Of a stretch of 13,662 nt of DNA, positions 7,501-13,531 are shown one piece after another. The notes beneath the pieces were generated by a model, which was not told where the DNA came from, searched no databases, and saw nothing but the letters and a program-made list of their open reading frames with translations. Source of the DNA: JBGPTK01 sp041497605 (GTDB lineage: Bacteria; Acidobacteriota; Terriglobia; Acidiferrales; UBA7541); contig JBGQGW010000088.1 in NCBI GenBank assembly GCA_041497605.1, positions 1 through 13,662 on the forward strand. Direction: 5' to 3'. Position 1 is the first letter of the stretch; each line of letters starts with the position of its first letter. The position numbers and the translations under genes are program-made.

Positions 7501-8331
7501 GTCCGCAGCGCGCGCAACCAGCGCGAAATTGAAAAGGCGCGCAACGATTCCGACCGCGATCACCTGCGGCAAACGTGCCAAGCCGAAGTGAATTGCCATC
7601 CCGAGGAACTGATCGCGCAGGAACAACGACTCCTCAGCGGCGAAGAACTGATTGCCGCCGATACCAGCTACAACGAAATGAAGGCGCGCATCGAAGCGAT
7701 GGGGCCGGTGAACATGATGGCGCTCGAGGAATATCAGGAATGCGAGCAGCGCTCCGAATTCCTGACGCGCGAGCGCGACGACCTGGTGGAATCGATCCAG
7801 AATACACAACTGGCAATCGCCGAGCTGGACCAGATTTCGCGGCAGAAATTCGAAGAGGCTTATACCGTCATTAATCGCAACTTCGCGGTGGCATTCCAGG
7901 CGCTGTTCGGCGGCGGCACGGGTGAGATGCGCTTGACCGAGCCGGATAGTTCCGGTGACGCGGGCATCGACGTAGTGGCGCAGCCGCCGGGCAAGCGGCT
8001 GCAAAACGTGCTGCTGCTCTCGGGCGGCGAGAAAGCGCTGACGGCGCTGGCGTTGCTGATCGCCATCTTCCATTACCGGCCGAGTCCGTTCTGTATTTTG
8101 GATGAGGTGGATGCGCCGCTGGATGAATCGAACGTGGGCCGGTTCACCAAGATGCTCTCGGGGATGAGCGAGCAGACGCAGTTCATCGTCGTCACGCACA
8201 ACCGGCGGACCATGGAAATGGGAACGGTGCTCTACGGCGTCACGATGCAGGAGCCCGGCGTTTCAAAGCTCGTCTCCGTGCGCTGGGAAGAAGCGCAGCA
8301 AATGGCGGAGGCAAAGACCAACGCGGCGTAG
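4510..8331 (+). CDS. smc: Chromosome segregation/condensation ATPase SMC
   Basis: SMC protein, the core of the SMC-ScpAB condensin that organises and helps segregate the chromosome. From GTG 4510 the protein has 1273 aa. It has an N-terminal ATPase head with Walker A GPNGCGKS (33-40) and EQGRIGQIL (214-222); an antiparallel coiled coil (about 225-580 and 755-1060) around a hinge (about 589-750, ending MVSGGRPGD at 739-747); then GPVNMMALEEY (1065-1075), the ABC signature LSGGEK (1170-1175) and Walker B CILDEVDAPLDE (1195-1206). An insertion of about 80 residues (89-168), acidic then basic, interrupts the head; it is absent from B. subtilis SMC. The frame is open back to an ATG at 4423, but homologous proteins begin at the (M)LKLRKVEMLGFKSF segment, the GTG has GAGGG five nt upstream (4500-4504), and 4460-4491 is a hairpin, so GTG 4510 is preferred. 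No scpA or scpB is adjacent. Confidence 0.97.
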   Translation: MLKLRKVEMLGFKSFCEKTQITFSGNGVTCIVGPNGCGKSNIVDAISWVLGEQSHKSLRAERMSDCIFNGTAKRPPLGLSEVMLTLVDEELAQAAALVLDAPEEKTAAEAIGEATAEISGDHVEVEKEPSAEAETGPEGIAAVPDQTRSGKPWNKRGVEKPAMRLKPGEVVIGRRLYRSGQSEYLINGRVARLRDIQEVFMGMGLGPDSYAIIEQGRIGQILNSKPTDRRAIIEEAAGVTMYKTKRRLAEAKLEASKVNLSRVNDILVEVDKQLGSLKRQASKARRYAELREQMRGLMRTVLASKARELDSEAERLEIALREAATAEEFETHTVRELEGELERLSSRTYELDGELRQTQNFLGQAALELDRAENRILFNREQVAQLGSRSERLAFEIEQSENQTAQIDARARAHRESVSTLREETGRLDAALKAMLELAAAGTVEQGTLESRIEELRRDAIRLGEEAVRWHADSLQAEEALERHSRALVQREQSLQQVENTCIDLDRRSRESEVTWQQIAIRAREMEQAVRTAQARIEELRQSQQETSRRVETTREESAAARARRTSVEQILNERAYSAEAVQKLFSADRDGSGHGFRAVGVLADYAEVEEQYESALEQFLHEELEYVVVETFDHARAGVSLLRDEMGGRATFFVDSVRNLQWLPSEMPAPILADPGVVSRLDRLVNFRDPLGAAAKQYLPTLRAAYLVEDGAVAEKLARENPQMYFVTLDGTCYQGRMVSGGRPGDAGPLALKRELRGLEADATRLEHAAAWAQADLARIQQELREAESGLGPMLSQHVEAEKALVAATHQREQTLAELGRFQQQLAECQQEISRLRGEATAARERAGLARLKQGEAGQQRAAAEAEAAQAAERLTASRQELEEQREQLTVRREELATMSERLASAELLAGRLEEELRQAQERGGMLRDQKITLARERAELEANIIEVEAQLETFRADKARLEERKAQLEKEWEEVRTRSVTLDDSLRVKRQSLDDVRSARNQREIEKARNDSDRDHLRQTCQAEVNCHPEELIAQEQRLLSGEELIAADTSYNEMKARIEAMGPVNMMALEEYQECEQRSEFLTRERDDLVESIQNTQLAIAELDQISRQKFEEAYTVINRNFAVAFQALFGGGTGEMRLTEPDSSGDAGIDVVAQPPGKRLQNVLLLSGGEKALTALALLIAIFHYRPSPFCILDEVDAPLDESNVGRFTKMLSGMSEQTQFIVVTHNRRTMEMGTVLYGVTMQEPGVSKLVSVRWEEAQQMAEAKTNAA

Positions 8332-8493
8332 CGCTGTTTTGGTCGAAACAACCCGGCGATAACAGGCGCGGGCGGCAGATTCAAGAGCGCTGCGTCATTT
8401 GCGCATCTCCTGTTCTTGCGCGAGTCAGAATTGCCCGTAACGCTTCGCATTATTCATTCGTTCTCGTTTTCCTCAGCCTAGATTTCTTCGCAG

Positions 8494-8521
8494 TTGACAA
8501 CTCCCCCTCCTGCGCTAGAAT
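8494..8521 (+). promoter_or_regulatory. Strong sigma-70 promoter for purC
   Basis: A perfect -35 TTGACA (8494-8499), a 16-bp spacer and a near-perfect -10 TAGAAT (8516-8521, 5 of 6). Transcription should start near 8528-8530, leaving a leader of about 20 nt before the GTG at 8551, with AAAGGACAGG (8534-8543) as ribosome-binding region. It should drive purC and the downstream Fis-like gene. No purine-responsive operator or riboswitch is apparent in so short a leader. Confidence 0.8.
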
Positions 8522-8550
8522 GTGCGCCTCCCGAAAGGACAGGCAACCCA

Positions 8551-9453
8551 GTGGCTTCTTTTCAAATGAATCCTGTGGTGGTACGCGAAACAAACTTCGG
8601 TGGAGTGAAACTGCGTGGGCGCGGCAAAGTCCGCGACATTTATGAAATCGGCGATCGCCTGCTGATCGTGGCGACTGACCGGATCTCGGCATTCGACGTG
8701 GTGCTGCCCACGCCCATTCCCGACAAGGGGCGCGTTCTCACCCAACTCTCGCTCTTCTGGTTCGATAAGCTTGCCGACGTAGTTCCGAACCACGTGTTGA
8801 GCGGGACGGAATTCCCTGCCGAGTTGGCCGGTTACGAGAAAGAGCTTCGCGGACGATCCATGTTGGTGCGCCGGACCGAGCCGATCCCGATCGAATGCGT
8901 GGTCCGCGGATATCTCTCCGGCTCGGGCTGGAAGGAATATCAGGCGCAAGGGAGCGTGTGCGGCATTCGACTGCCCGCCGGGCTTCGAGAATCGGACAAG
9001 CTGCCCGAAGCGATTTTCACGCCCTCCACGAAGGCCAGCAGCGGCCACGACGAAAATATTTCTCTCGAGCAGGTAACGGCGCAGATCGGAGCGCCCCTGG
9101 CCAATCGCCTTCGAGAGCTGAGCCTGGAAATTTATCGCCGCGCTGCGGGCTTCGCTGCCGAGCGCGGCATCATCATTGCCGACACGAAATTCGAATTTGG
9201 CATCGCGAACAATGAGGTGATCTGGATCGATGAGGCTCTGACCCCCGATTCATCGCGATTCTGGCCGGCCTCCGAATATGCGCCGGGCCGCCCGCAATCT
9301 TCCTTCGACAAGCAATATGTGCGCGATCACCTGGAACGAATCGGCTGGAACAAGCGGCCGCCCGCGCCGGAATTGCCGGCCGATGTGGTGGCAGGCACGC
9401 GCGCGAAATATCGCGAAGCGTTCGAGCGGATCGCCGGCCACCCGCTCGACTAG
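8551..9453 (+). CDS. purC: Phosphoribosylaminoimidazole-succinocarboxamide synthase (SAICAR synthetase)
   Basis: Catalyses the ATP-dependent joining of CAIR and L-aspartate to give SAICAR in de novo purine synthesis; cytoplasmic. Family landmarks, counted from GTG 8551: GRGKVRDIYEIGD (23-35), ATDRISAFDVVLP (41-53), the conserved IPIECVVRGYLSGSGWKEY (112-130), STKASSGHDENIS (159-171), IIADTKFEFG (208-217) and the substrate-binding LTPDSSRFWP (230-239), then SFDKQYVRDHL (251-261). At 300 aa it is of the long PurC type found in yeast Ade1 and many Gram-negatives rather than the 240-aa E. coli type. The frame is open upstream to a TTG at 8494, but that codon is itself the -35 box of the promoter, so it cannot be the start; GTG 8551 has AGG 7 nt upstream, and ATG 8566 is a less well spaced alternative. 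No other purine gene lies nearby. Confidence 0.96.
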   Translation: MASFQMNPVVVRETNFGGVKLRGRGKVRDIYEIGDRLLIVATDRISAFDVVLPTPIPDKGRVLTQLSLFWFDKLADVVPNHVLSGTEFPAELAGYEKELRGRSMLVRRTEPIPIECVVRGYLSGSGWKEYQAQGSVCGIRLPAGLRESDKLPEAIFTPSTKASSGHDENISLEQVTAQIGAPLANRLRELSLEIYRRAAGFAAERGIIIADTKFEFGIANNEVIWIDEALTPDSSRFWPASEYAPGRPQSSFDKQYVRDHLERIGWNKRPPAPELPADVVAGTRAKYREAFERIAGHPLD

Positions 9454-9456
9454 ATC

Positions 9457-9476
9457 GGCTCTTTCCAGTAAGAGCC
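9457..9476 (+). other. Short hairpin just after purC
   Basis: GGCTCTT (9457-9463) and AAGAGCC (9470-9476) form a perfect 7-bp stem with a 6-nt loop, beginning 3 nt after the purC stop codon. No T-run follows, so full termination is unlikely. It could stabilise the purC mRNA 3' end or lower expression of the next gene. Confidence 0.4.
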
Positions 9477-9519
9477 CGGCAGCAAGGCTACAGCAACCGT
9501 ATCTGCGGAGTGCACGAAC

Positions 9520-9741
9520 GTGAGAGATCAACTCGAAGCCCTGATCGGGCAGATGGTGGAACGAGGAATTTTGTTGGAAGAAGCCAAAGTGGAGTTCGAG
9601 AAGAAATTCATCAAGCGCGTGCTGGAGCGTTCCGGCGGCAACCAGTCACGCGCGGCGCGCGAACTCGGCATCCATCGCAACACCTTAAGCCGAAAAGTGG
9701 ACGAGTACAAGCTCGACGGCCGTCCGCGGCACCGCCGCTAA
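9520..9741 (+). CDS. Small Fis-type helix-turn-helix DNA-binding protein
   Basis: A 73-residue protein made almost wholly of a Fis/HTH_8 domain. Helices at about 22-37 precede the helix-turn-helix NQSRAARELGIHRNTLSRKV (41-60) and a basic tail (GRPRHRR). The A-x-x-L-G-I-x-R-x-T-L-x-(R/K)-K pattern is that of Fis and of the C-terminal DNA-binding domain of NtrC-type activators, but there is no AAA+ or receiver domain here and no room for one. It should bind DNA as a dimer, as Fis does, and may act as a nucleoid or local regulator. It starts at GTG 9520 with GGAG (9507-9510) upstream. It lies 66 nt after purC with no terminator between and is followed by a strong one, so the two are probably cotranscribed. 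Targets cannot be inferred. Confidence 0.85.
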   Translation: MRDQLEALIGQMVERGILLEEAKVEFEKKFIKRVLERSGGNQSRAARELGIHRNTLSRKVDEYKLDGRPRHRR

Positions 9742-9778
9742 AGTTCCTCCAGCGCAGTCAGCTCTGGCCCCAAATAGA

Positions 9779-9821
9779 AACGGCCGCTCCCGCAATCGCG
9801 AGAGCGGCCGTTCTACTTTTA
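9779..9821. terminator. Bidirectional rho-independent terminator
   Basis: AACGGCCGCTC (9779-9789) pairs perfectly with GAGCGGCCGTT (9802-9812). A further 3 bp (CGC 9791-9793 with GCG 9798-9800) closes the loop. On the plus strand the stem runs into TTCTACTTTT; on the minus strand it is followed by TTTCTATTT. It therefore serves both the purC-fis-like unit from the left and the convergent TPR gene from the right. The 102-bp gap between these genes holds nothing else. Confidence 0.85.
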
Positions 9822-9843
9822 GGCGCGAGTTAGCGCCAGCATT

Positions 9844-11169
9844 TCAAGGTCTCTTTGGAGGAAGTTTGTGCGGCTTGTGTTGTCCCGGCGCCGCTTTTTC
9901 CGCCGGAATGTCTTCAGGATTTACTTTGGCTTTTTCCCAGTGGAGCAAAAACGGCTGCGTGTCATAGGAAGAGAGCATCCCCGAGAAGCGAACGCCGTCA
10001 TCCTTCTGCAAGCGGCTGACTTCAGGCTGGCCCACGACCTTCACATCCATATTCGCAGTCGTCGCCGCTTCCATGGCTTCCGGAGTTGGGCCCGTGAATA
10101 CCTTCAAATCCACATCATCGGTGCCCGGCGTCACGTCGATCACTTTCCCCACAACTTCCGGGAATTCCGAACCGCAAACGGTGAGCCAGGTGATTTTGGC
10201 CTTATCGCCTCCCGCTTGCAGATCAGTGAGGACGGTAAGGATATTGCTGGCTTGCCGAACCTTGTCGAGATCAGCCGCACTCGGAAGCGAATAGTTTGCC
10301 GGCGGCGTGGGAGCCTGGCCGGCGAGTTGAATCATCTCGTTCATCTGTGAATCGATTAAGGCCTCGCAGCCGGGCTGTTGATAGGCCAGCAGCCGCTTGC
10401 GCAAATAATCGCGCACCTGCGCTTCGCCTGGCCCCTTCAAGGCCACGGAACGGGCGAGGGCCCAGAATCCGTTCATCGATTCCGGGGGAGTTTCCTGCAG
10501 GTAAGCCACGCCGATGCGGAAATAAGTAACGCCATCGGTGGGATTGCTCGTCAGCGCCGCCTTGAAAGAATCGATTGCGGCCTTGTAATCCTTCAAAATC
10601 ATCGAAGCGTAGCCCGCGGTATAGTTGCACAGCGCCGAGGGCGCTTTCTTCTGTTCCGTGAACTGGTCGTCCGTCATGTTGGCCGGCTTCTGAATTTCGC
10701 CAAGAGCCTTCAGACAACCCAATGCCGCTTCGCGCGCCTTCGTCGCGTCCTGCGCGGCAGTGGGAGCTTTTTCGCTGAACGAATAATTGAACGCAAGTGT
10801 CCGCGTATAGAGAGCCTGGAGACGCGTCCCCGCGTCGAGCTTATCGCCAAAGGTGAGCAGCTTGTCGACATATTCAATCACCTTGGGAAAGTTCTTCAGT
10901 TGGTTGTACGCGGGATAATAAAGCTGGTAGATGTAGGGAAGGAGCGAGGAATTGGGAAACTTCTGGACGAAATCATCAAGGAGCTTGATTTGCGCCTGGG
11001 GATCTTTCTCCGTGCGCGCCGCTTGATACGCGTTGTACTCCGCGATCGTGTAGGCAGGCTTTTGCTCCTGTTGCGCAGCGGCCTGTGCAGCCGCCGGTGG
11101 AGCGGGCGAAAAGAGCAAAGCGAGGAGAATGAGAGCGATCCCGTTACCGGCAACCCACGTTCGCGTCAT
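9844..11169 (-). CDS. Exported TPR-repeat protein of unknown function
   Basis: A 441-aa protein with a clear signal peptide: basic MTRTW, a hydrophobic core at 9-20 and an Ala-rich cleavage region ending near AAAQA (26-30). The mature part is mostly helical. A repeat-like pair lies near 44-108 (YNAYQAARTEKDPQAQIKLL, then a second helix pair), and the best TPR unit is YTAGYASMILKDYKAAIDSF with ALTSNP (183-210). A different, strand-rich domain follows at about 325-412 (EVVGKVIDVTPG ... VKVVGQPEVSRLQKDDGVRFSGML), which may be an OB-like fold. The tail is rich in Pro, Lys and His. TPRs bind partner proteins, so a periplasmic scaffold role is plausible but not shown. AAGGAGG lies 10 nt before the ATG. 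It is convergent with the Fis-like gene and divergent from the SDR gene, so it is monocistronic. Confidence 0.85.
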   Translation of the reverse strand: MTRTWVAGNGIALILLALLFSPAPPAAAQAAAQQEQKPAYTIAEYNAYQAARTEKDPQAQIKLLDDFVQKFPNSSLLPYIYQLYYPAYNQLKNFPKVIEYVDKLLTFGDKLDAGTRLQALYTRTLAFNYSFSEKAPTAAQDATKAREAALGCLKALGEIQKPANMTDDQFTEQKKAPSALCNYTAGYASMILKDYKAAIDSFKAALTSNPTDGVTYFRIGVAYLQETPPESMNGFWALARSVALKGPGEAQVRDYLRKRLLAYQQPGCEALIDSQMNEMIQLAGQAPTPPANYSLPSAADLDKVRQASNILTVLTDLQAGGDKAKITWLTVCGSEFPEVVGKVIDVTPGTDDVDLKVFTGPTPEAMEAATTANMDVKVVGQPEVSRLQKDDGVRFSGMLSSYDTQPFLLHWEKAKVNPEDIPAEKAAPGQHKPHKLPPKRP

Positions 11170-11262
11170 CTTGTTCCTGCCTCCTTGGCTAGAGCCATTC
11201 TTGAAGAATGAGAAAACAGTTCCTGCATGTCAATGGAAATTCAAGGGCTATGGAGCTTCCGA

Positions 11263-11291
11263 ATTATAGGGAATGGCCCTAAGGGGCGCAA
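11263..11291 (-). promoter_or_regulatory. Probable promoter of the TPR protein gene
   Basis: On the minus strand, a perfect -10 TATAAT (11268 to 11263) lies 17 bp from TTGCGC (11291 to 11286), which matches the -35 consensus at 3 of 6 positions. It gives a leader of about 90 nt ending in AAGGAGG. The spacer contains CCCTTAGGG, a small palindrome that could be an operator or chance. Confidence 0.5.
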
Positions 11292-11406
11292 GGGCAATCA
11301 CGACCGGAATTTCGCTGCTGCACATCCTGGCGGTGCTCCCGTGTCATTCGAGACTAGATGATAAGATGGTGAATTCGGCGGAATGGTCGCCTGAGGAGAT
11401 TCCTCT

Positions 11407-12126
11407 ATGGAGAACTCAAATGCGCTGTCTGGACAAACGGCCCTGATCACGGGAGGCAGCCGGGGAATCGGCCTGGCTATCGCCCGGCGGCTGGGACATC
11501 TAGGAGCGCGAGTGAGTTTGTGCGCGCGCAATGCAGAAACTCTCGAGATTGCTACGGAAGGATTGCGAAAAGAGGGAATCGAAGCAGCGGGCTTCCCTGC
11601 CGACATTGGACGCGCGAATCAGGTTGCCGCACTCATCGAGAAGACGCACAAAGCTCTGGGAGAGATCGATATCCTCGTCAATAATGCGGGCATCGGGCTG
11701 TCTCGTCCGCTGCACGAAGTGGGCGAAGAAGAATGGGACCGCCTGATGGACACAAATCTGAAGGGGGTGTTTCTGGTCAGCAAAGCGGTGGTGCCGGAAA
11801 TGATTCGCCGCCGGAAGGGATACATCGTCAACATCAGCTCGCTGGCGGGCAAGAATGCTTTCCCCGGCGGCGGAGTTTATTGCGCCTCGAAGTGGGGCTT
11901 GCTGGGCCTGACCAACTGCCTGGCCGAGGAGCTGCGCGGCTACGGCATTCGCGTGAGCGCGGTTTGCCCCGGCAGCGTGGCCAGCGAGTTCTCGCCGCAC
12001 GCAGGAAAGGACGAGCAGAAAATGCTCCAGCCGGAGGATGTGGCCCACGTCGTGGCGATGGTTGTCACCGCCGCGCCGCAAAGTTTCATCAGTGAAGTCC
12101 TGATGCGGCCCACGCAAAAGCCCTAG
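11407..12126 (+). CDS. SDR family NAD(P)-dependent oxidoreductase (FabG-like)
   Basis: Classical short-chain dehydrogenase/reductase, 239 aa, cytoplasmic. The coenzyme loop is TGGSRGIG (15-22), the structural motif NNAG (92-95), and the catalytic tetrad N117, S145, Y158 and K162 is intact within the DTNLKG, NISS and YCASK motifs. The active-site spacing (S to Y 13, Y to K 4) and the VCPGSV at 186-191 match the 3-oxoacyl-ACP reductase (FabG)-like subfamily. The arginine after GGS and the arginine ending the second beta-strand (R41) fit a preference for NADPH. The start has GAGGAG (11393-11398) 8 nt upstream. No fatty-acid genes are adjacent, so it is more likely a general ketone/alcohol oxidoreductase than the housekeeping FabG. 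No terminator was found after it. Confidence 0.92.
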   Translation: MENSNALSGQTALITGGSRGIGLAIARRLGHLGARVSLCARNAETLEIATEGLRKEGIEAAGFPADIGRANQVAALIEKTHKALGEIDILVNNAGIGLSRPLHEVGEEEWDRLMDTNLKGVFLVSKAVVPEMIRRRKGYIVNISSLAGKNAFPGGGVYCASKWGLLGLTNCLAEELRGYGIRVSAVCPGSVASEFSPHAGKDEQKMLQPEDVAHVVAMVVTAAPQSFISEVLMRPTQKP

Positions 12127-12274
12127 GGGAACGGGTTGCGCCGCCGTTCGATGGCGCAGTTGGCCAGGCCGAGGGCGGCGAGTCCACGGCCAGGCAAAGC
12201 CACCCGTATCCGGCACTTGCAATAGAAAGTTCCCTCCCTGAATCCATTCGGCAGCCGCCGCATCTAACGCTTTG

Positions 12275-12293
12275 AACTTGAATGATTTAAGTT
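12275..12293. promoter_or_regulatory. Putative MarR operator upstream of marR-pirin-doxX
   Basis: AACTTGAATGATTTAAGTT is a 19-bp palindrome with a central G and one mismatched pair, ending 9 bp before the marR start codon. It is flanked by the direct repeat TTTGAAC at 12271-12277 and 12292-12298, 21 bp apart, i.e. about two helical turns. Length, AT content and location match MarR-family operators that mediate autoregulation. No confident -35/-10 pair could be placed around it. Confidence 0.55.
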
Positions 12294-12302
12294 TGAACGA
12301 AT

Positions 12303-12779
12303 ATGCCAACTCATTACCACGGGCCAAAACACGAAGTTCGGGCGCTCGACGCATACATTCCCCTGTTTCGCGCGGTCGACACCCTGGCCGGGCGCAGCGC
12401 CACCCGCCTAGAGGCGGCGGGACTGACGCAGGGCCAGTTCGCTGTACTCGAAGCGCTGTTGCATCTGGGTTCGCTCTGCCAGAGTGAACTCAGTCACAAG
12501 CTTCTCCGGGCCGGCGGCAATATCACCATGGTTGTAGATAACCTGGAAAAGCGGGGCTGGGTCCGCCGTGTGCGCGGCCGCGACGATCGCCGGTTCGTGG
12601 CTGTCCATTTGACCGCGGGAGGAAAGCGCCTGATCCAACGAATTTTTCCCGAGCACGCCGCAGCCATCAGCAAAGAAATGAGCTGCCTGACGGTGGCGGA
12701 ACAGGAAACGCTGCGGCGGCTGTGCCGCAAGCTCGGGCGCAGCAATCGTGAAGAACATGAAATAGGGAGACGATCATGA
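12303..12779 (+). CDS. MarR family transcriptional regulator
   Basis: A 158-residue winged-helix repressor, normally a dimer that leaves its operator when it binds an aromatic ligand or is oxidised. The fold is readable: dimerisation helix at 15-38 (YIPLFRAVDTLAGRSATRLE), helix-turn-helix at about 44-85 with recognition helix GGNITMVVDNLEKRG (71-85), and wing VRGRDDRRFVAVHLTAGG (90-107), where D94, D95 and R97 are the family's conserved wing residues. Cysteines at 59, 127 and 141 are present, but none sits at the N-terminal redox position of OhrR, so a ligand-sensing mode is as likely. The ATG lacks a good Shine-Dalgarno and sits just after the operator-like palindrome. Its TGA overlaps the pirin ATG (ATGA), so the two are translationally coupled and it probably represses its own operon. 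Confidence 0.92.
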   Translation: MPTHYHGPKHEVRALDAYIPLFRAVDTLAGRSATRLEAAGLTQGQFAVLEALLHLGSLCQSELSHKLLRAGGNITMVVDNLEKRGWVRRVRGRDDRRFVAVHLTAGGKRLIQRIFPEHAAAISKEMSCLTVAEQETLRRLCRKLGRSNREEHEIGRRS

Positions 12780-13474
12780 TTCAAGTACGGCCAAGCAACG
12801 AACGAGGTCATGCGAACATCGGTTGGCTGGATAGCCAATTCTCATTCTCGTTCGCCGATTATTACGATCCCAAGCACATGGGTTTCCGGGATCTGCGCGT
12901 GATCAATGAAGACCACATCGCGCCGGGCCAGGGCTTCGGAACCCACCCGCATCGCGACATGGAAATCCTGACCTGGATTCTGGGAGGCGAACTGGAGCAT
13001 CGCGACAGCATGGGCTCCGGCGCCGTGATCCGGCCCGGAGAGTTGCAACACATGACGGCGGGCACAGGGATCACGCACAGCGAGTTCAATCCTTCGAAGA
13101 CCCAGCCGGTGCATTTGCTGCAGATTTGGATTCTGCCGGAAAAGCGCGGCCTCAAGCCGGGCTATGAACAAAAGGAATTCCCGGCCGCGGAACTGGCTGG
13201 GAAATTCCGACTTCTGGCGGCGCACGACGGCCGCGATGGCGCGCTGCGAATTCATCAGGATTCGGAACTCTACGTCGCGCGGCTCAAGCGCGGCGGAAGA
13301 GCCAGTCATGAGCTGAAATCGGGGCGTCGCGCTTGGGTGCAAGTGGCCCGGGGCGCCGTCACGGTGAACGGCAAAGCGCTCGAAGTAGGGGATGGCGCAG
13401 CGATCGGCGGCGAGGAACATCTTGATTTCACCGCCACTGCCGATTCGGAAGTCCTGTTGTTCGATCTGGCTTGA
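12776..13474 (+). CDS. Pirin family protein (possible quercetin 2,3-dioxygenase)
   Basis: Bicupin of the pirin family, 232 aa, like E. coli YhhW. The N-terminal cupin carries the metal ligands in the canonical places: H57 and H59 in THPHRDME, H101 and E103 in GTGITHSEF. It also has the family's LLQIWILP (113-120) linker region and a second cupin (about 145-232) ending GDGAAIGGEE, which lacks metal ligands as usual. Some pirins oxygenate quercetin; others bind transcription factors, so the biochemical role is open. AGGGAG (12764-12769) lies inside the end of marR, and the genes overlap by four bases. Linkage with a MarR regulator and DoxX suggests a role in handling aromatic or electrophilic compounds or redox stress. 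Confidence 0.93.
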   Translation: MIQVRPSNERGHANIGWLDSQFSFSFADYYDPKHMGFRDLRVINEDHIAPGQGFGTHPHRDMEILTWILGGELEHRDSMGSGAVIRPGELQHMTAGTGITHSEFNPSKTQPVHLLQIWILPEKRGLKPGYEQKEFPAAELAGKFRLLAAHDGRDGALRIHQDSELYVARLKRGGRASHELKSGRRAWVQVARGAVTVNGKALEVGDGAAIGGEEHLDFTATADSEVLLFDLA

Positions 13475-13485
13475 AAAATATCGCC

Positions 13486-13511
13486 GGCGCGCGTTCTGCG
13501 AGGCGCGCGCC
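13486..13511 (+). other. GC-rich hairpin between pirin and doxX
   Basis: GGCGCGCG (13486-13493) and CGCGCGCC (13504-13511) form a perfect 8-bp GC stem with a 10-nt loop in the 57-nt gap. No T-run follows, so it is more likely an RNA-processing, stability or attenuating element than a terminator. Confidence 0.45.
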
Positions 13512-13531
13512 CGACGAAATCGGAGAACAAG

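Noticed and set aside
7135..8199. Second long minus-strand frame (354 codons) over the 3' half of smc
   Set aside because: It is a codon-bias shadow of the SMC C-terminal arm and head, with no recognisable domain and no ribosome-binding signal.
8332..8493. Search for an intrinsic terminator of smc
   Set aside because: The only stem (TGTTT with AAACA near 8334-8350) is 5 bp with no clean T-run. The gap otherwise contains no feature other than the approach to the purC promoter.
11339..11367. Possible plus-strand promoter for the SDR gene (TAAGAT at 11362-11367)
   Set aside because: No acceptable -35 lies 15-19 bp upstream (CCGTGT at the 17-bp position), so it is not annotated.
12137..12158. 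Hairpin TGCGCC/GGCGCA after the SDR gene as a terminator
   Set aside because: The stem is only 6 bp with a 10-nt loop and has no T-run; the rest of 12127-12270 shows no coding or structured feature.
11500..12354. Minus-strand frame (284 codons) across the SDR gene and the gap before marR
   Set aside because: It lies antisense to a complete SDR catalytic tetrad. Its beginning in the 12127-12302 gap resembles no protein I know, so it is treated as a shadow.
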